A stretch of DNA of 63,235 nucleotides from Synechococcus sp. AG-679-C18 (lineage in GTDB: Bacteria > Cyanobacteriota > Cyanobacteriia > PCC-6307 > Cyanobiaceae): positions 1 through 63,235 of the forward strand of contig QCUL01000014.1 of the NCBI GenBank assembly GCA_003210755.1, given 5' to 3'. Below are positions 28,161 to 36,947 of the stretch, piece after piece. Numbering within the stretch: the first letter of the stretch is position 1; each line of letters begins with the position of its first letter. The translations under genes were made by a program, and so were the position numbers. Under the pieces are notes generated by a model that was not told the DNA's origin, did not search any database, and saw only the letters and a list, made by a program, of their open reading frames with translations.

Positions 28161-29518
28161 CGCTGGGTGCCATCGGCGTTCAATAGATCTCTAGCTGATC
28201 CTCCCAGGGTGCTACTGGGCAAGATCCTTTCTGGTTCCTTGGTGATTACTGGTGCTCTTGGTGTGGAATTTGGTTCTGTCTCGGCGACCTTGTTGGATTC
28301 AGGCGTGGGCTCTGATGCAGTGTTTGATTTTGAATCGAGGTCCTGTTGGACGTCGACAGTCTCATTTGGTTTGGCTTTATTCGCTACGGGTTCACCCATC
28401 ACCAATCCTTCTGTCAAAGACCCCGCGTTTGAAGACGAGTCGCTGGGCCTCTCTTCTTCAGTCAATTCCTGCTCAGGGATGAACTCTTCGAAGGACTCCA
28501 GTGTCGAAGCGGTTGGTTGAAGAGGCTCACTGTTGGGCAGCGTTGCGCTCTGCTCATCGGGCTGGGCTTCACCAAGCAAACGGGAGATTTCGGTACCAGT
28601 GAGATTTGGTTGTAACCAGATGGGTTTTGGGTTCCGTCCCCCAGGGATCGCCCTTAATTGGTTGTTGAACACTGGGGCGATCGATTCACCAATTCCATTC
28701 AGTAATTCCATCTGCACACTATTAATGTCGTTGCCTTTGTCGATTCCCTTCAGCCAAAGGGCCTCTTGCTGGTCCACAACAAAGCTGTCGTTGTTGATAG
28801 TGATACGAAGACGCCATCGAGCATCTCCGGCTCTGAGGTTTTGAAGCGGAGCGTTCCAAACCAACCAATCGAGGAGAAGAGGGGTCTCACTTCCAAGTTC
28901 TGCTGGGCTCACAACGGCCAGCCACGGGGAATCAGGCTCTGGTTGAGTACCCGCCAAAGGGCGAAGCTGATCCAATTGCCAATTCAAGCTGGCACCAGGT
29001 GTTTTGACGGCTTCACCCCAGGGGTAGGCGGCGTAGGCCGAGAAACGGTGGCTTCCTGGAGAGAGTGCAGGGATTTGAAGCTTCAGGTAATTCTCTTCCC
29101 ACTCACTAATACGTAGAGGGGGGTGATCGTCAATTTGAATTGCTACGTGAGGGCCGAGGCCTAGTTCGAGGTCGTTGGCCAAGGGCCAATCCTCGATCTT
29201 TAACTCCAGGTTGAGAGGGCCACCCTTGAGTTGGCTTCGATCCGCGGGACTGATGAGAGACAGGCGAGGATGATATTTAGCCAAGGCCTCATGAAGCTGT
29301 TGAACGCCTCCAGGGGGCTCAACTTCTCGAAGACGACCGGATGGGTTTTGAGTGGGGAGGGTCGTTCCGCTATCAAAAGCGGACTTGGAATCTGCGGATT
29401 TAATCCAAGGAATGCTCGGCATGGCCAGCACAGGTTGGCCGATGCCGAGCAGGAGCATCAGCCCGAAGAGTGCTGCAAACCATTGGATATTGGAGTGTCG
29501 CCGGCCCGATTTATCCAT
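28157..29518 (-). CDS. Exported proline/acid-rich protein of unknown function
   Basis: A 453-residue protein I do not recognise as a named family. A signal peptide is clear (about residues 12-33, ending in PVLAMP). Residues about 80-300 form a beta-rich region (SLISPADRSQLKGGPLNLELKI, HRFSAYAAYPWGEAVKTPG, two similar blocks) resembling Ig-like or carbohydrate-binding folds. From about 320 the chain is disordered, rich in Ser, Pro, Glu and Thr. It is divergent from psaA and overlaps the cobJ fusion by four bases, so it is first in that operon. A periplasmic or cell-surface role is inferred from the signal peptide. Confidence 0.75.
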   Translation of the reverse strand: MDKSGRRHSNIQWFAALFGLMLLLGIGQPVLAMPSIPWIKSADSKSAFDSGTTLPTQNPSGRLREVEPPGGVQQLHEALAKYHPRLSLISPADRSQLKGGPLNLELKIEDWPLANDLELGLGPHVAIQIDDHPPLRISEWEENYLKLQIPALSPGSHRFSAYAAYPWGEAVKTPGASLNWQLDQLRPLAGTQPEPDSPWLAVVSPAELGSETPLLLDWLVWNAPLQNLRAGDARWRLRITINNDSFVVDQQEALWLKGIDKGNDINSVQMELLNGIGESIAPVFNNQLRAIPGGRNPKPIWLQPNLTGTEISRLLGEAQPDEQSATLPNSEPLQPTASTLESFEEFIPEQELTEEERPSDSSSNAGSLTEGLVMGEPVANKAKPNETVDVQQDLDSKSNTASEPTPESNKVAETEPNSTPRAPVITKEPERILPSSTLGGSARDLLNADGTQR

Positions 29519-29922
29519 GAGGCTGGAATGCTATGCAGCCATTGTGAATGGCACCACTTCTCAGGTCTAGAGCATTGGTTGAGTATTAATTAGTAAAAGG
29601 AAATAACAGGATTGTTGATAGTTTTTTATCTTTATTGGGAGGTTCCTGCTGATACCCGCTGGAACCAGACCCCAGTTGCAGACTGGTGCGCTGCCGGATT
29701 GAACCTTTGTAACTCGATGAGGCTTTAGGCCCTCTCGCGACTCTATGCTCAAATCAGCGGTCCCCTCTTTGGGGCCCAAAGCACCAGTGATAGGCAGGGT
29801 TTTCCTGGCTTGAGCTGGCGCCCGGCTGCAGCCTTCGGGCCTTGGCCGGGGCCCCGGTGAACTATCCGGTTCACCGGAGGGGTGGCCCTCCACCTCGATC
29901 CCGTCCCTCGAGGAACGACTCG
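29519..29922 (+). promoter_or_regulatory. psaA upstream region and structured 5' leader
   Basis: A 404-base gap between the exported protein (minus) and psaA (plus). Its first 120 bases are AT-rich and probably hold promoters; a weak -10-like TATGCT sits at 29744-29749. On the minus strand GTTACAAA near 29706-29713 resembles an HLR1 half-site, but the second repeat is poor. The last 120 bases are GC-rich and contain several self-complementary stretches, including the hairpin at 29854-29877. No open frame here looks like a gene. Confidence 0.5.
29854..29877 (+). other. 9-bp perfect hairpin in the psaA leader
   Basis: CCGGTGAAC (29854-29862), loop TATCCG, GTTCACCGG (29869-29877) forms a perfect 9-bp stem ending 45 bases before the psaA ATG. 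No U-tract follows, so it is not a simple terminator. A role in mRNA stability or translational control is inferred. Confidence 0.55.
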
Positions 29923-32226
29923 ATGACCATCAGCCCACCAGAGCGTGGGAGCACCGCGAAGAGCCAAGTCGAAAAGGTTGACAAACCAGCAACCTTTGAA
30001 TTGTTCGGCAAGCCCGGACATTTCGACCGAGCTCTCGCGAAAGGCCCCAAGACCACAACCTGGGTCTGGAACCTCCACGCCAACGCTCACGATTTCGATA
30101 GCCACACGAGTGACCTTGAAGAGGTCTCTCGGAAGATCTTTAGTGCTCACTTCGGCCATTTGGCCGTGATCTTCATCTGGCTAAGCGGTGCCTTCTTTCA
30201 TGGAGCACGCTTTTCCAACTTCTCCGGCTGGCTCGCCGATCCCACCCACGTGAAGCCAAGTGCTCAGGTGGTGTGGCCCGTGTTCGGCCAGGAGATTCTC
30301 AATGGTGATATGGGTGCCGGTTTCCAAGGCATTCAGATCACATCTGGCCTCTTTCACGTTTGGCGTGCATGGGGCATCACCAACGAGACCCAGCTGATGT
30401 CGCTTGCCATCGGCGCTCTGGTGATGGCAGGTCTCATGCTTAATGCCGGTGTATTCCACTATCACAAGGCAGCTCCGAAACTCGAGTGGTTCCAAAACGT
30501 TGAGTCGATGCTCAACCACCACTTGGCAGGCCTGCTTGGTCTCGGTTCACTTTCCTGGACCGGACACCTTCTGCATGTGTCTCTGCCGACGACCAAGTTG
30601 ATGGATGCCATCGACGCCGGCCAGCCGCTGGTACTCAATGGCAAAACCATTGCTTCAGTCGCAGACATTCCTCTGCCCCACGAATTCTTTAACCAGGATT
30701 TGATCGCGCAGCTCTATCCAGGTTTTGGTGCCGGTATTGGTGCCTTTTTCTCCGGTGATTGGGCTGCATACAGCGATTTCCTGACCTTTAAAGGTGGAAT
30801 TAATCCGGTCACAGGAAGCATGTGGATGAGCGACATCGCTCATCACCATCTAGCCATCGCGGTGCTGTTCATCGTGGCTGGTCACATGTACCGCACCAAC
30901 TGGGGCATCGGGCACTCCATCAAGGAGATCCTTGAAGGGCAGAAGGGTGATCCCCTTCTGTTCCCGGCCACTAAGGGGCATGACGGACTCTTTGAGTTCA
31001 TGACTACCTCTTGGCATGCCCAGTTGGGAATCAATCTGGCCATGCTCGGTTCTCTGAGCATCATCGTGGCCCAGCACATGTATGCGATGCCCCCGTATCC
31101 ATACATGGCGATTGACTACCCGACTCAGATCGGACTGTTCACCCATCACATGTGGATCGGTGGTTTCCTGATTGTTGGCGCTGCTGCTCATGCAGCCATC
31201 GCAATGATTCGCGATTACGACCCCGCAAAGCATGTCGATAACGTGCTCGATCGTGTGTTGAAAGCTCGTGATGCCCTAATCAGCCACCTCAACTGGGTGT
31301 GCATTTGGTTGGGGTTCCATAGCTTTGGCCTCTACATCCACAACGACACAATGCGTGCCCTGGGGCGTCCCCAGGACATGTTTAGTGACTCAGCGATCCA
31401 ACTGAAGCCTGTCTTCGCGCAATGGATTCAGGGACTTCATGCTGCAGCTGCGGGTAGTACCGCTCCCAACGCACTCGCTGGCGTTAGTGAGGTGTTCAAC
31501 GGCTCAACGATTGCCGTCGGAGGCAAGGTTGCTGCGGCAGCGATCCCCTTGGGGACCGCTGATTTCATGGTGCACCACATTCATGCATTCACGATTCACG
31601 TGACTGTCTTGATCCTTCTAAAGGGTGTGCTCTATGCACGTAGCTCCCGTCTCGTTCCAGACAAAGCAAACCTTGGATTCCGCTTCCCATGCGACGGACC
31701 AGGTCGAGGTGGCACCTGTCAGGTGTCTGCTTGGGACCATGTGTTCCTAGGCCTGTTCTGGATGTACAACTCCCTCTCCATCGTGATCTTCCACTTCAGT
31801 TGGAAGATGCAAAGCGATGTCTGGGGAACGGTGAATGCTGATGGAAGTGTTCAGCACATCACAAATGGCAACTTTGCCAACAGTGCAATCACCATCAATG
31901 GCTGGCTGCGTGACTTCCTGTGGGCTCAGGCCGCGCAGGTGATCAACAGCTATGGCTCGAACACCAGTGCCTATGGCCTGATGTTCCTCGGGGCTCACTT
32001 TGTCTGGGCCTTCAGCTTGATGTTCCTGTTCAGTGGCCGCGGCTATTGGCAGGAACTTATTGAGTCCATCGTTTGGGCTCATAACAAGCTGAAGGTGGCA
32101 CCTGCCATCCAGCCCCGAGCACTCTCTATCACCCAGGGCCGTGCCGTGGGTGTCGCTCATTACCTTTTGGGCGGCATCGCGACCACATGGGCCTTCTTCC
32201 ACGCCCACATCCTTGTGGTCGGCTGA
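29923..32226 (+). CDS. psaA: Photosystem I P700 apoprotein A1
   Basis: A 767-residue PSI core subunit with 11 transmembrane helices that carries P700, most antenna chlorophylls and half of the FX 4Fe-4S cluster. The FX loop [12 protein letters not shown] gives Cys590 and Cys599. The N-terminus [13 protein letters not shown] is typical. The ATG at 29923 follows GAGGAACG by a normal distance; an upstream in-frame start lies within the structured leader and is not conserved. psaB follows after 21 bases. Confidence 0.99.
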   Translation: MTISPPERGSTAKSQVEKVDKPATFELFGKPGHFDRALAKGPKTTTWVWNLHANAHDFDSHTSDLEEVSRKIFSAHFGHLAVIFIWLSGAFFHGARFSNFSGWLADPTHVKPSAQVVWPVFGQEILNGDMGAGFQGIQITSGLFHVWRAWGITNETQLMSLAIGALVMAGLMLNAGVFHYHKAAPKLEWFQNVESMLNHHLAGLLGLGSLSWTGHLLHVSLPTTKLMDAIDAGQPLVLNGKTIASVADIPLPHEFFNQDLIAQLYPGFGAGIGAFFSGDWAAYSDFLTFKGGINPVTGSMWMSDIAHHHLAIAVLFIVAGHMYRTNWGIGHSIKEILEGQKGDPLLFPATKGHDGLFEFMTTSWHAQLGINLAMLGSLSIIVAQHMYAMPPYPYMAIDYPTQIGLFTHHMWIGGFLIVGAAAHAAIAMIRDYDPAKHVDNVLDRVLKARDALISHLNWVCIWLGFHSFGLYIHNDTMRALGRPQDMFSDSAIQLKPVFAQWIQGLHAAAAGSTAPNALAGVSEVFNGSTIAVGGKVAAAAIPLGTADFMVHHIHAFTIHVTVLILLKGVLYARSSRLVPDKANLGFRFPCDGPGRGGTCQVSAWDHVFLGLFWMYNSLSIVIFHFSWKMQSDVWGTVNADGSVQHITNGNFANSAITINGWLRDFLWAQAAQVINSYGSNTSAYGLMFLGAHFVWAFSLMFLFSGRGYWQELIESIVWAHNKLKVAPAIQPRALSITQGRAVGVAHYLLGGIATTWAFFHAHILVVG

Positions 32227-32247
32227 CCTCACTGACCTTTCCCTCTA

Positions 32248-34464
32248 ATGGCAACGAAATTTCCTTCGTTCAGCCAGGGTCTGGCACAGGACCCGACAAC
32301 CCGCCGCATCTGGTACGGGATCGCCACGGCTCACGACTTCGAGAGCCATGACGGAATGACGGAGGAGAAGCTTTACCAAAAGCTCTTCTCCACCCATTTC
32401 GGGCATCTCGCAATCATCGGTCTTTGGGTTTCGGGAAACCTGTTCCATATCGCCTGGCAGGGCAACTTCGAACAGTGGGTCGCCGACCCACTGCACGTAC
32501 GCCCAATCGCTCACGCAATTTGGGATCCCCACTTTGGTCAAGGCGCGATTGATGCCTTTACCCAAGCGGGTGCATCCTCCCCAGTGAATATTGCCTACTC
32601 AGGTCTCTATCACTGGTTTTATACGATCGGCATGACCACGAATGCTGAGCTGTATCAGGGTTCCATCTTCATGATGATCCTGTCGGCTTGGGCTCTCTTC
32701 GCTGGTTGGCTGCACTTGCAGCCCAAGTTCCGTCCTTCTCTGGCTTGGTTTAAAAACGCCGAATCCCGCCTGAACCACCATTTGGCTGTTCTGTTTGGAT
32801 TCAGCTCAATTGCCTGGACCGGTCATCTGGTTCACGTGGCCATTCCTGAGTCCCGTGGTCAGCACGTTGGTTGGGACAACTTCCTAAACGTGATGCCTCA
32901 CCCAGCTGGCCTGGGTCCATTTTTCACCGGAAATTGGGGCGTATACGCCCAAAATCCTGACACGACTGGCCAAGTTTTTGGTACTGCTGAAGGATCAGGC
33001 ACTGCGATCCTGACTTTCCTCGGTGGCTTCCATCCTCAGACCGAAGCCCTCTGGCTGACTGATATCGCCCATCACCATTTGGCAATCGGCGTGATCTTTG
33101 TGATCGCCGGCCATATGTATCGGACGAATTTCGGCATTGGTCACTCCATCCGCGAGATCCTTGAAGCGCACAACCCACCAACCGGCACTCCCGGAAACCT
33201 GGGTGCTGGCCACAAAGGTCTCTACGACACCATCAACAACAGCCTGCACTTCCAGCTTGGTCTTGCTCTCGCCTCTCTTGGCGTGATTACCAGCTTGGTT
33301 GCACAGCACATGTATGCAATGCCGTCGTACGCCTTCATTGCGAAGGACTACACAACCCAGGCAGCGCTCTACACCCATCACCAGTACATCGCCATCTTCT
33401 TGATGTGCGGTGCCTTCGCCCACGGTGCGATTTTCTTCATCCGTGATTACGACCCCGAAGCCAATAAGGACAATGTCCTGGCTCGGATGCTCGAGCACAA
33501 AGAAGCAATTATCAGCCACTTGAGCTGGGTTTCACTTTTCCTCGGCTTCCACACCCTCGGCCTCTACGTTCACAACGACGTGGTGGTGGCGTTTGGAACC
33601 CCTGAAAAGCAGATCCTTGTTGAACCTGTGTTTGCACAGTTCGTCCAGGCTGCTTCAGGTAAAGCGATTTATGGCTTCGATGTTCTTCTGGCTAACACCG
33701 GTGGTGCTGCTGCCAATGCCAATGCTGCATATATGGGCGGTTGGATGGATGCCATTAACGGTGTTCGTGGCAGCAATGACTTGTTTCTGCCGATTGGTCC
33801 TGGAGACTTCCTTGTTCACCACGCCATCGCTCTAGGTCTCCACACCACAGCACTGATCCTTGTGAAGGGTGCTCTGGACGCACGTGGCTCCAAGCTGATG
33901 CCTGACAAGAAGGACTTTGGCTATTCCTTCCCTTGCGACGGCCCTGGTCGTGGCGGTACCTGTGATATCTCTGCCTGGGACGCTTTCTACTTGGCTGTCT
34001 TCTGGGCATTGAACACTGTGGGTTGGGTCACCTTCTACTGGCACTGGAAGCACCTTGCGATTTGGCAGGGAAACGTGGCTCAGTTCAACGAATCCAGCAC
34101 CTATCTCATGGGCTGGTTCCGTGACTACCTCTGGCTGAATAGTTCACAGCTGATCAATGGATACAACCCATTTGGCAGCAACAACCTGGCTGTTTGGTCA
34201 TGGATGTTCTTGTTCGGTCACTTGGTTTGGGCGACAGGATTTATGTTCCTTATTTCCTGGCGTGGTTACTGGCAGGAACTGATTGAGACCATCGTTTGGG
34301 CTCATCAGCGCACTCCTTTGGCCAACCTTGTTGGCTGGCGCGACAAGCCTGTGGCTCTGTCCATCGTGCAGGCTCGTGTTGTGGGTCTTGCCCACTTCAC
34401 GATCGGCTATATCTTGACGTATGGCGCTTTCTTAATCGCCTCAACGTCAGGCAAGTTCGGCTGA
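32248..34464 (+). CDS. psaB: Photosystem I P700 apoprotein A2
   Basis: A 738-residue partner of PsaA. It begins [20 protein letters not shown] and has 11 membrane helices with many paired His residues for chlorophyll (for example [11 protein letters not shown]). FX ligands are Cys563 and Cys572 in [12 protein letters not shown]. It is co-transcribed with psaA and ends 48 bases before a strong terminator. Confidence 0.99.
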   Translation: MATKFPSFSQGLAQDPTTRRIWYGIATAHDFESHDGMTEEKLYQKLFSTHFGHLAIIGLWVSGNLFHIAWQGNFEQWVADPLHVRPIAHAIWDPHFGQGAIDAFTQAGASSPVNIAYSGLYHWFYTIGMTTNAELYQGSIFMMILSAWALFAGWLHLQPKFRPSLAWFKNAESRLNHHLAVLFGFSSIAWTGHLVHVAIPESRGQHVGWDNFLNVMPHPAGLGPFFTGNWGVYAQNPDTTGQVFGTAEGSGTAILTFLGGFHPQTEALWLTDIAHHHLAIGVIFVIAGHMYRTNFGIGHSIREILEAHNPPTGTPGNLGAGHKGLYDTINNSLHFQLGLALASLGVITSLVAQHMYAMPSYAFIAKDYTTQAALYTHHQYIAIFLMCGAFAHGAIFFIRDYDPEANKDNVLARMLEHKEAIISHLSWVSLFLGFHTLGLYVHNDVVVAFGTPEKQILVEPVFAQFVQAASGKAIYGFDVLLANTGGAAANANAAYMGGWMDAINGVRGSNDLFLPIGPGDFLVHHAIALGLHTTALILVKGALDARGSKLMPDKKDFGYSFPCDGPGRGGTCDISAWDAFYLAVFWALNTVGWVTFYWHWKHLAIWQGNVAQFNESSTYLMGWFRDYLWLNSSQLINGYNPFGSNNLAVWSWMFLFGHLVWATGFMFLISWRGYWQELIETIVWAHQRTPLANLVGWRDKPVALSIVQARVVGLAHFTIGYILTYGAFLIASTSGKFG

Positions 34465-34512
34465 TTCGGTTTCGATGTCTGACTGAGTGAAAAGTCGTTT
34501 CTCAGTGACTGT

Positions 34513-34540
34513 CCCGTCCGGTTCTCCGGGCGGGTTTTTT
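34513..34540 (+). terminator. Rho-independent terminator of psaAB
   Basis: CCCGTCCGG (34513-34521), loop TTCT, CCGGGCGGG (34526-34534), then six T's. This is a GC-rich stem with one T-G pair and a clean U-run, placed just after psaB. Confidence 0.93.
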
Positions 34541-34569
34541 ATGTAAATGAAATGATCAATTTGTCCTGT

Positions 34570-34611
34570 AAAAATTATCTCTCAACCAAAAATACTTTTG
34601 GTTGAGAGATA
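34570..34611 (-). terminator. 16-bp perfect hairpin, terminator for the convergent cupin gene
   Basis: TATCTCTCAACCAAAA (34576-34591), loop ATAC, TTTTGGTTGAGAGATA (34596-34611) is a perfect 16-bp stem. Only the minus strand continues with ATTTTTACAGG, a U-run, so it best terminates the minus-strand cupin gene that stops at 34647; on the plus strand it could act as a backup after psaB. Confidence 0.85.
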
Positions 34612-34646
34612 GTTGAGATGGAAAATTAAATTTTGCCCGTTTTTGG

Positions 34647-35600
34647 TTAATTCTCGCCGTTGAATGCAATGTCAAGGGTGCGTAAATAAGTATGCAAACC
34701 TGCGTCTTGAATTGGCAGCACATAGGCATGGGCTCCGGATTCATTGTGGTGAGAATGCCAATAGCCGGGAGGCGTTACGAAGGCTGCTCCTGTGGCCCAA
34801 TCTTCACGGTGACCATTGATGATCATTCCGTTTGCATCCAGCTGGGTACCGATCATGGTGTAGCAGCCTGGTTGACAATCAACGGCGAAATCCAGAGCGA
34901 TCGATTGGTGGCGATGCGGGCGCTGCATCTGGCCTGCTGGCAACACCCCGAGCATGGCCCAGAGCGTATGGGTAACAGTTCTGGTTTCGGGAAAGTTGCT
35001 GTTGCCCAGGAGAACGCTGACTCGGTTGGCGCGAGCGCCGTTCGGGCAGTTCGCAATGGCGTCCAGATGCGCTTTACTGTCCCGGTGGCTGTAGAAACTC
35101 GGCTCAAAACGAGCTTGAGCTGGCTCTACGCCTAAGTAACGCAGTAGAGGTGCATCATGTACCCAATAAAGCCCAGCTTTTTCATTGCTTGCGTGAATCG
35201 CGTCCCCTCCTGCAGGCAACACCAACATGTCTCCTTTTGACCATTTAAAAGTCTGGCCACAGGTTTGAGTTTCCCCTTCTCCTTCCGTGATGAAGAACAA
35301 TTGGCTTGTGGCGAGAGCACTGGTGCGAAGCTGACCATGGTCGAGGCGCATAAAGTTTGCGCAAAGAGAAGGACCGGTGGCTGGCCCCGAACAACCCAGT
35401 TGATCACTGAGATCTAAAGCCAGTAGGTCACATCCAGATTGATGGAAAAAATCAGGAGGGAAAGATTTATATGGAATAGGTGAAATGAGACCACTTTGTT
35501 GGGGATTAGCGGCTGAGCGGTAATCAAAAAAGCGTGTTTGATCAGACGAAGCCTGATGCAATGCGTTTGTTACCAAGGATTCGACCTCAAGAAGACGCAC
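34647..35600 (-). CDS. Bicupin protein (gentisate-dioxygenase-like fold)
   Basis: A 317-residue protein with two cupin barrels. The first, about residues 85-160, has SQLFFITEGEGET, GDMLVLPAGGDAIHASNE and GLYWVHDAP. The second, about 210-310, has GQMQRPHRHQSIALDF (metal-type His cluster) and PGYWHSHHNESGAHAY. This resembles ring-cleaving dioxygenases such as gentisate 1,2-dioxygenase, but the substrate cannot be read from sequence. The start codon is GTG at 35598-35600 and is uncertain. The desaturase lies upstream on the same strand, and psaB is convergent. Confidence 0.8.
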   Translation of the reverse strand: MRLLEVESLVTNALHQASSDQTRFFDYRSAANPQQSGLISPIPYKSFPPDFFHQSGCDLLALDLSDQLGCSGPATGPSLCANFMRLDHGQLRTSALATSQLFFITEGEGETQTCGQTFKWSKGDMLVLPAGGDAIHASNEKAGLYWVHDAPLLRYLGVEPAQARFEPSFYSHRDSKAHLDAIANCPNGARANRVSVLLGNSNFPETRTVTHTLWAMLGVLPAGQMQRPHRHQSIALDFAVDCQPGCYTMIGTQLDANGMIINGHREDWATGAAFVTPPGYWHSHHNESGAHAYVLPIQDAGLHTYLRTLDIAFNGEN

Positions 35601-35743
35601 AATTTATCGATAAGAATGAGAAATATTACATGGGTTTTCCATTTCATCAACTAAAAGTGAGATCGATAAAGCCAAATGATTTTGTGGCTGAGTTTTTCGT
35701 AGGAGGTCGGAATCGAGTGCTTGGAATTGGAAACGATTCAAAT

Positions 35744-36880
35744 TTAGATAAATGGAGAAACAAGCTCCAATTGTTTACGATCCCATAGGATTAAAGAAAA
35801 GCAATCTCCAACTTGATAAAGATAAAGGCGGTGAACATCATTAACTAGGTGGATATTGGCTTCATGACACTGCCTTAGCCTGTAATTAGGAATTCTTTCT
35901 GATAGATGGTGGATATGGTGGTAGGCAATATCGGCAGTGAACCAATTTAATATCTCAGGCATTTGCAGGAAAGATGATCCAGATAACGCGCCTTTAAAAT
36001 AACTCCAATTTTCTTGACCACTTGTATACGAGTCAGGAAAATTATGCTGAATGAAAAAGACCGCAATCATCACTGCCGCACTGGAACTCATGATTAATAC
36101 ATAGAGTGTCCAAAAATGTAAATAACCAATATTGCTTCCTATCCACCACCATAAAAGACCAACGACTAATGCATTGAAAAACATGTCAATACACTCTCCG
36201 GAAGTATAAAAATAATTAGATTTATAATTTAAGCATATTCGCTTTGGTGATATCCAACAGCCACTACTTGCCATCTTGAAAATACTACGTATGAAATAGC
36301 TGACGAATTCAAAAAAGCTTAGAAGTAATGCCAAACGCGGTTTGATAATCAAATAAAAGAATCCACCTGGGAAAAGTAGCAATGGGTGGCGCAATGCTCG
36401 ATATAGCCACTGCGAAAATGGAGAACGAGATTCGTATTCTTCACGTGTAATGAGAGCTGAGGGACCTCGATAACGATCCCAATTGCCGTTGTGTTGGTGA
36501 TGAAAGGCGTGGCCTCTGGACCAAGGGTGTTGAGGCATGCCGTGGATCAAGCTCAAACCAAAAGCAGCAATTCGATTCGATCGTTTTGAACGGAAGAGGC
36601 TCTGATGACCGCAGTCGTGCATCAGAGAGAAGCTGCGACTCAGCAGCAGAACCATCAGCACCAGGAGTATGGGTGATAAAACGATGGATGAGAGGCTCAG
36701 GGATGTTGTGACAGCAGAGATGGCAACTGCAACTGCGATTATCGGAATCACAGTGTTCAAAATTTGCCAACTCGCAATGCGATCGTCACTGGCCATAAAA
36801 GGAGCGAGCTTGAAGTCGATCCTTTTGGGATAATCGCTTTTCGCCAAATCTTGACTTGTCGGCTTAGCGGTCGTAGTCAT
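35744..36880 (-). CDS. Membrane fatty-acid desaturase family protein
   Basis: A 378-residue integral membrane di-iron enzyme. The three histidine boxes are HDCGH (88-92), HAFHH (124-128) and HHIHH (321-325), with an additional QHN at 278-280 as in acyl-lipid desaturases. Four or more hydrophobic segments surround them. The family introduces double bonds (or hydroxyl groups) into acyl lipids; the position is unknown. It differs from a standard DesA/DesB/DesC by sequence between boxes 2 and 3. The downstream half is AT-rich relative to its neighbours, which may hint at transfer. 143 bases separate it from the bicupin. Confidence 0.87.
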   Translation of the reverse strand: MTTTAKPTSQDLAKSDYPKRIDFKLAPFMASDDRIASWQILNTVIPIIAVAVAISAVTTSLSLSSIVLSPILLVLMVLLLSRSFSLMHDCGHQSLFRSKRSNRIAAFGLSLIHGMPQHPWSRGHAFHHQHNGNWDRYRGPSALITREEYESRSPFSQWLYRALRHPLLLFPGGFFYLIIKPRLALLLSFFEFVSYFIRSIFKMASSGCWISPKRICLNYKSNYFYTSGECIDMFFNALVVGLLWWWIGSNIGYLHFWTLYVLIMSSSAAVMIAVFFIQHNFPDSYTSGQENWSYFKGALSGSSFLQMPEILNWFTADIAYHHIHHLSERIPNYRLRQCHEANIHLVNDVHRLYLYQVGDCFSLILWDRKQLELVSPFI

Positions 36881-36947
36881 GCAGCTTTACCCGATGGGTG
36901 CCGCGATCGGCTTGATCTATGAATTTATTACTTTTTGAGCGTTGCTG

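Noticed and set aside
35534-35788. Plus-strand 84-codon frame across the cupin start and desaturase end
   Set aside because: It is antisense to parts of both genes and its composition looks like a shadow frame; no homologue recognised.
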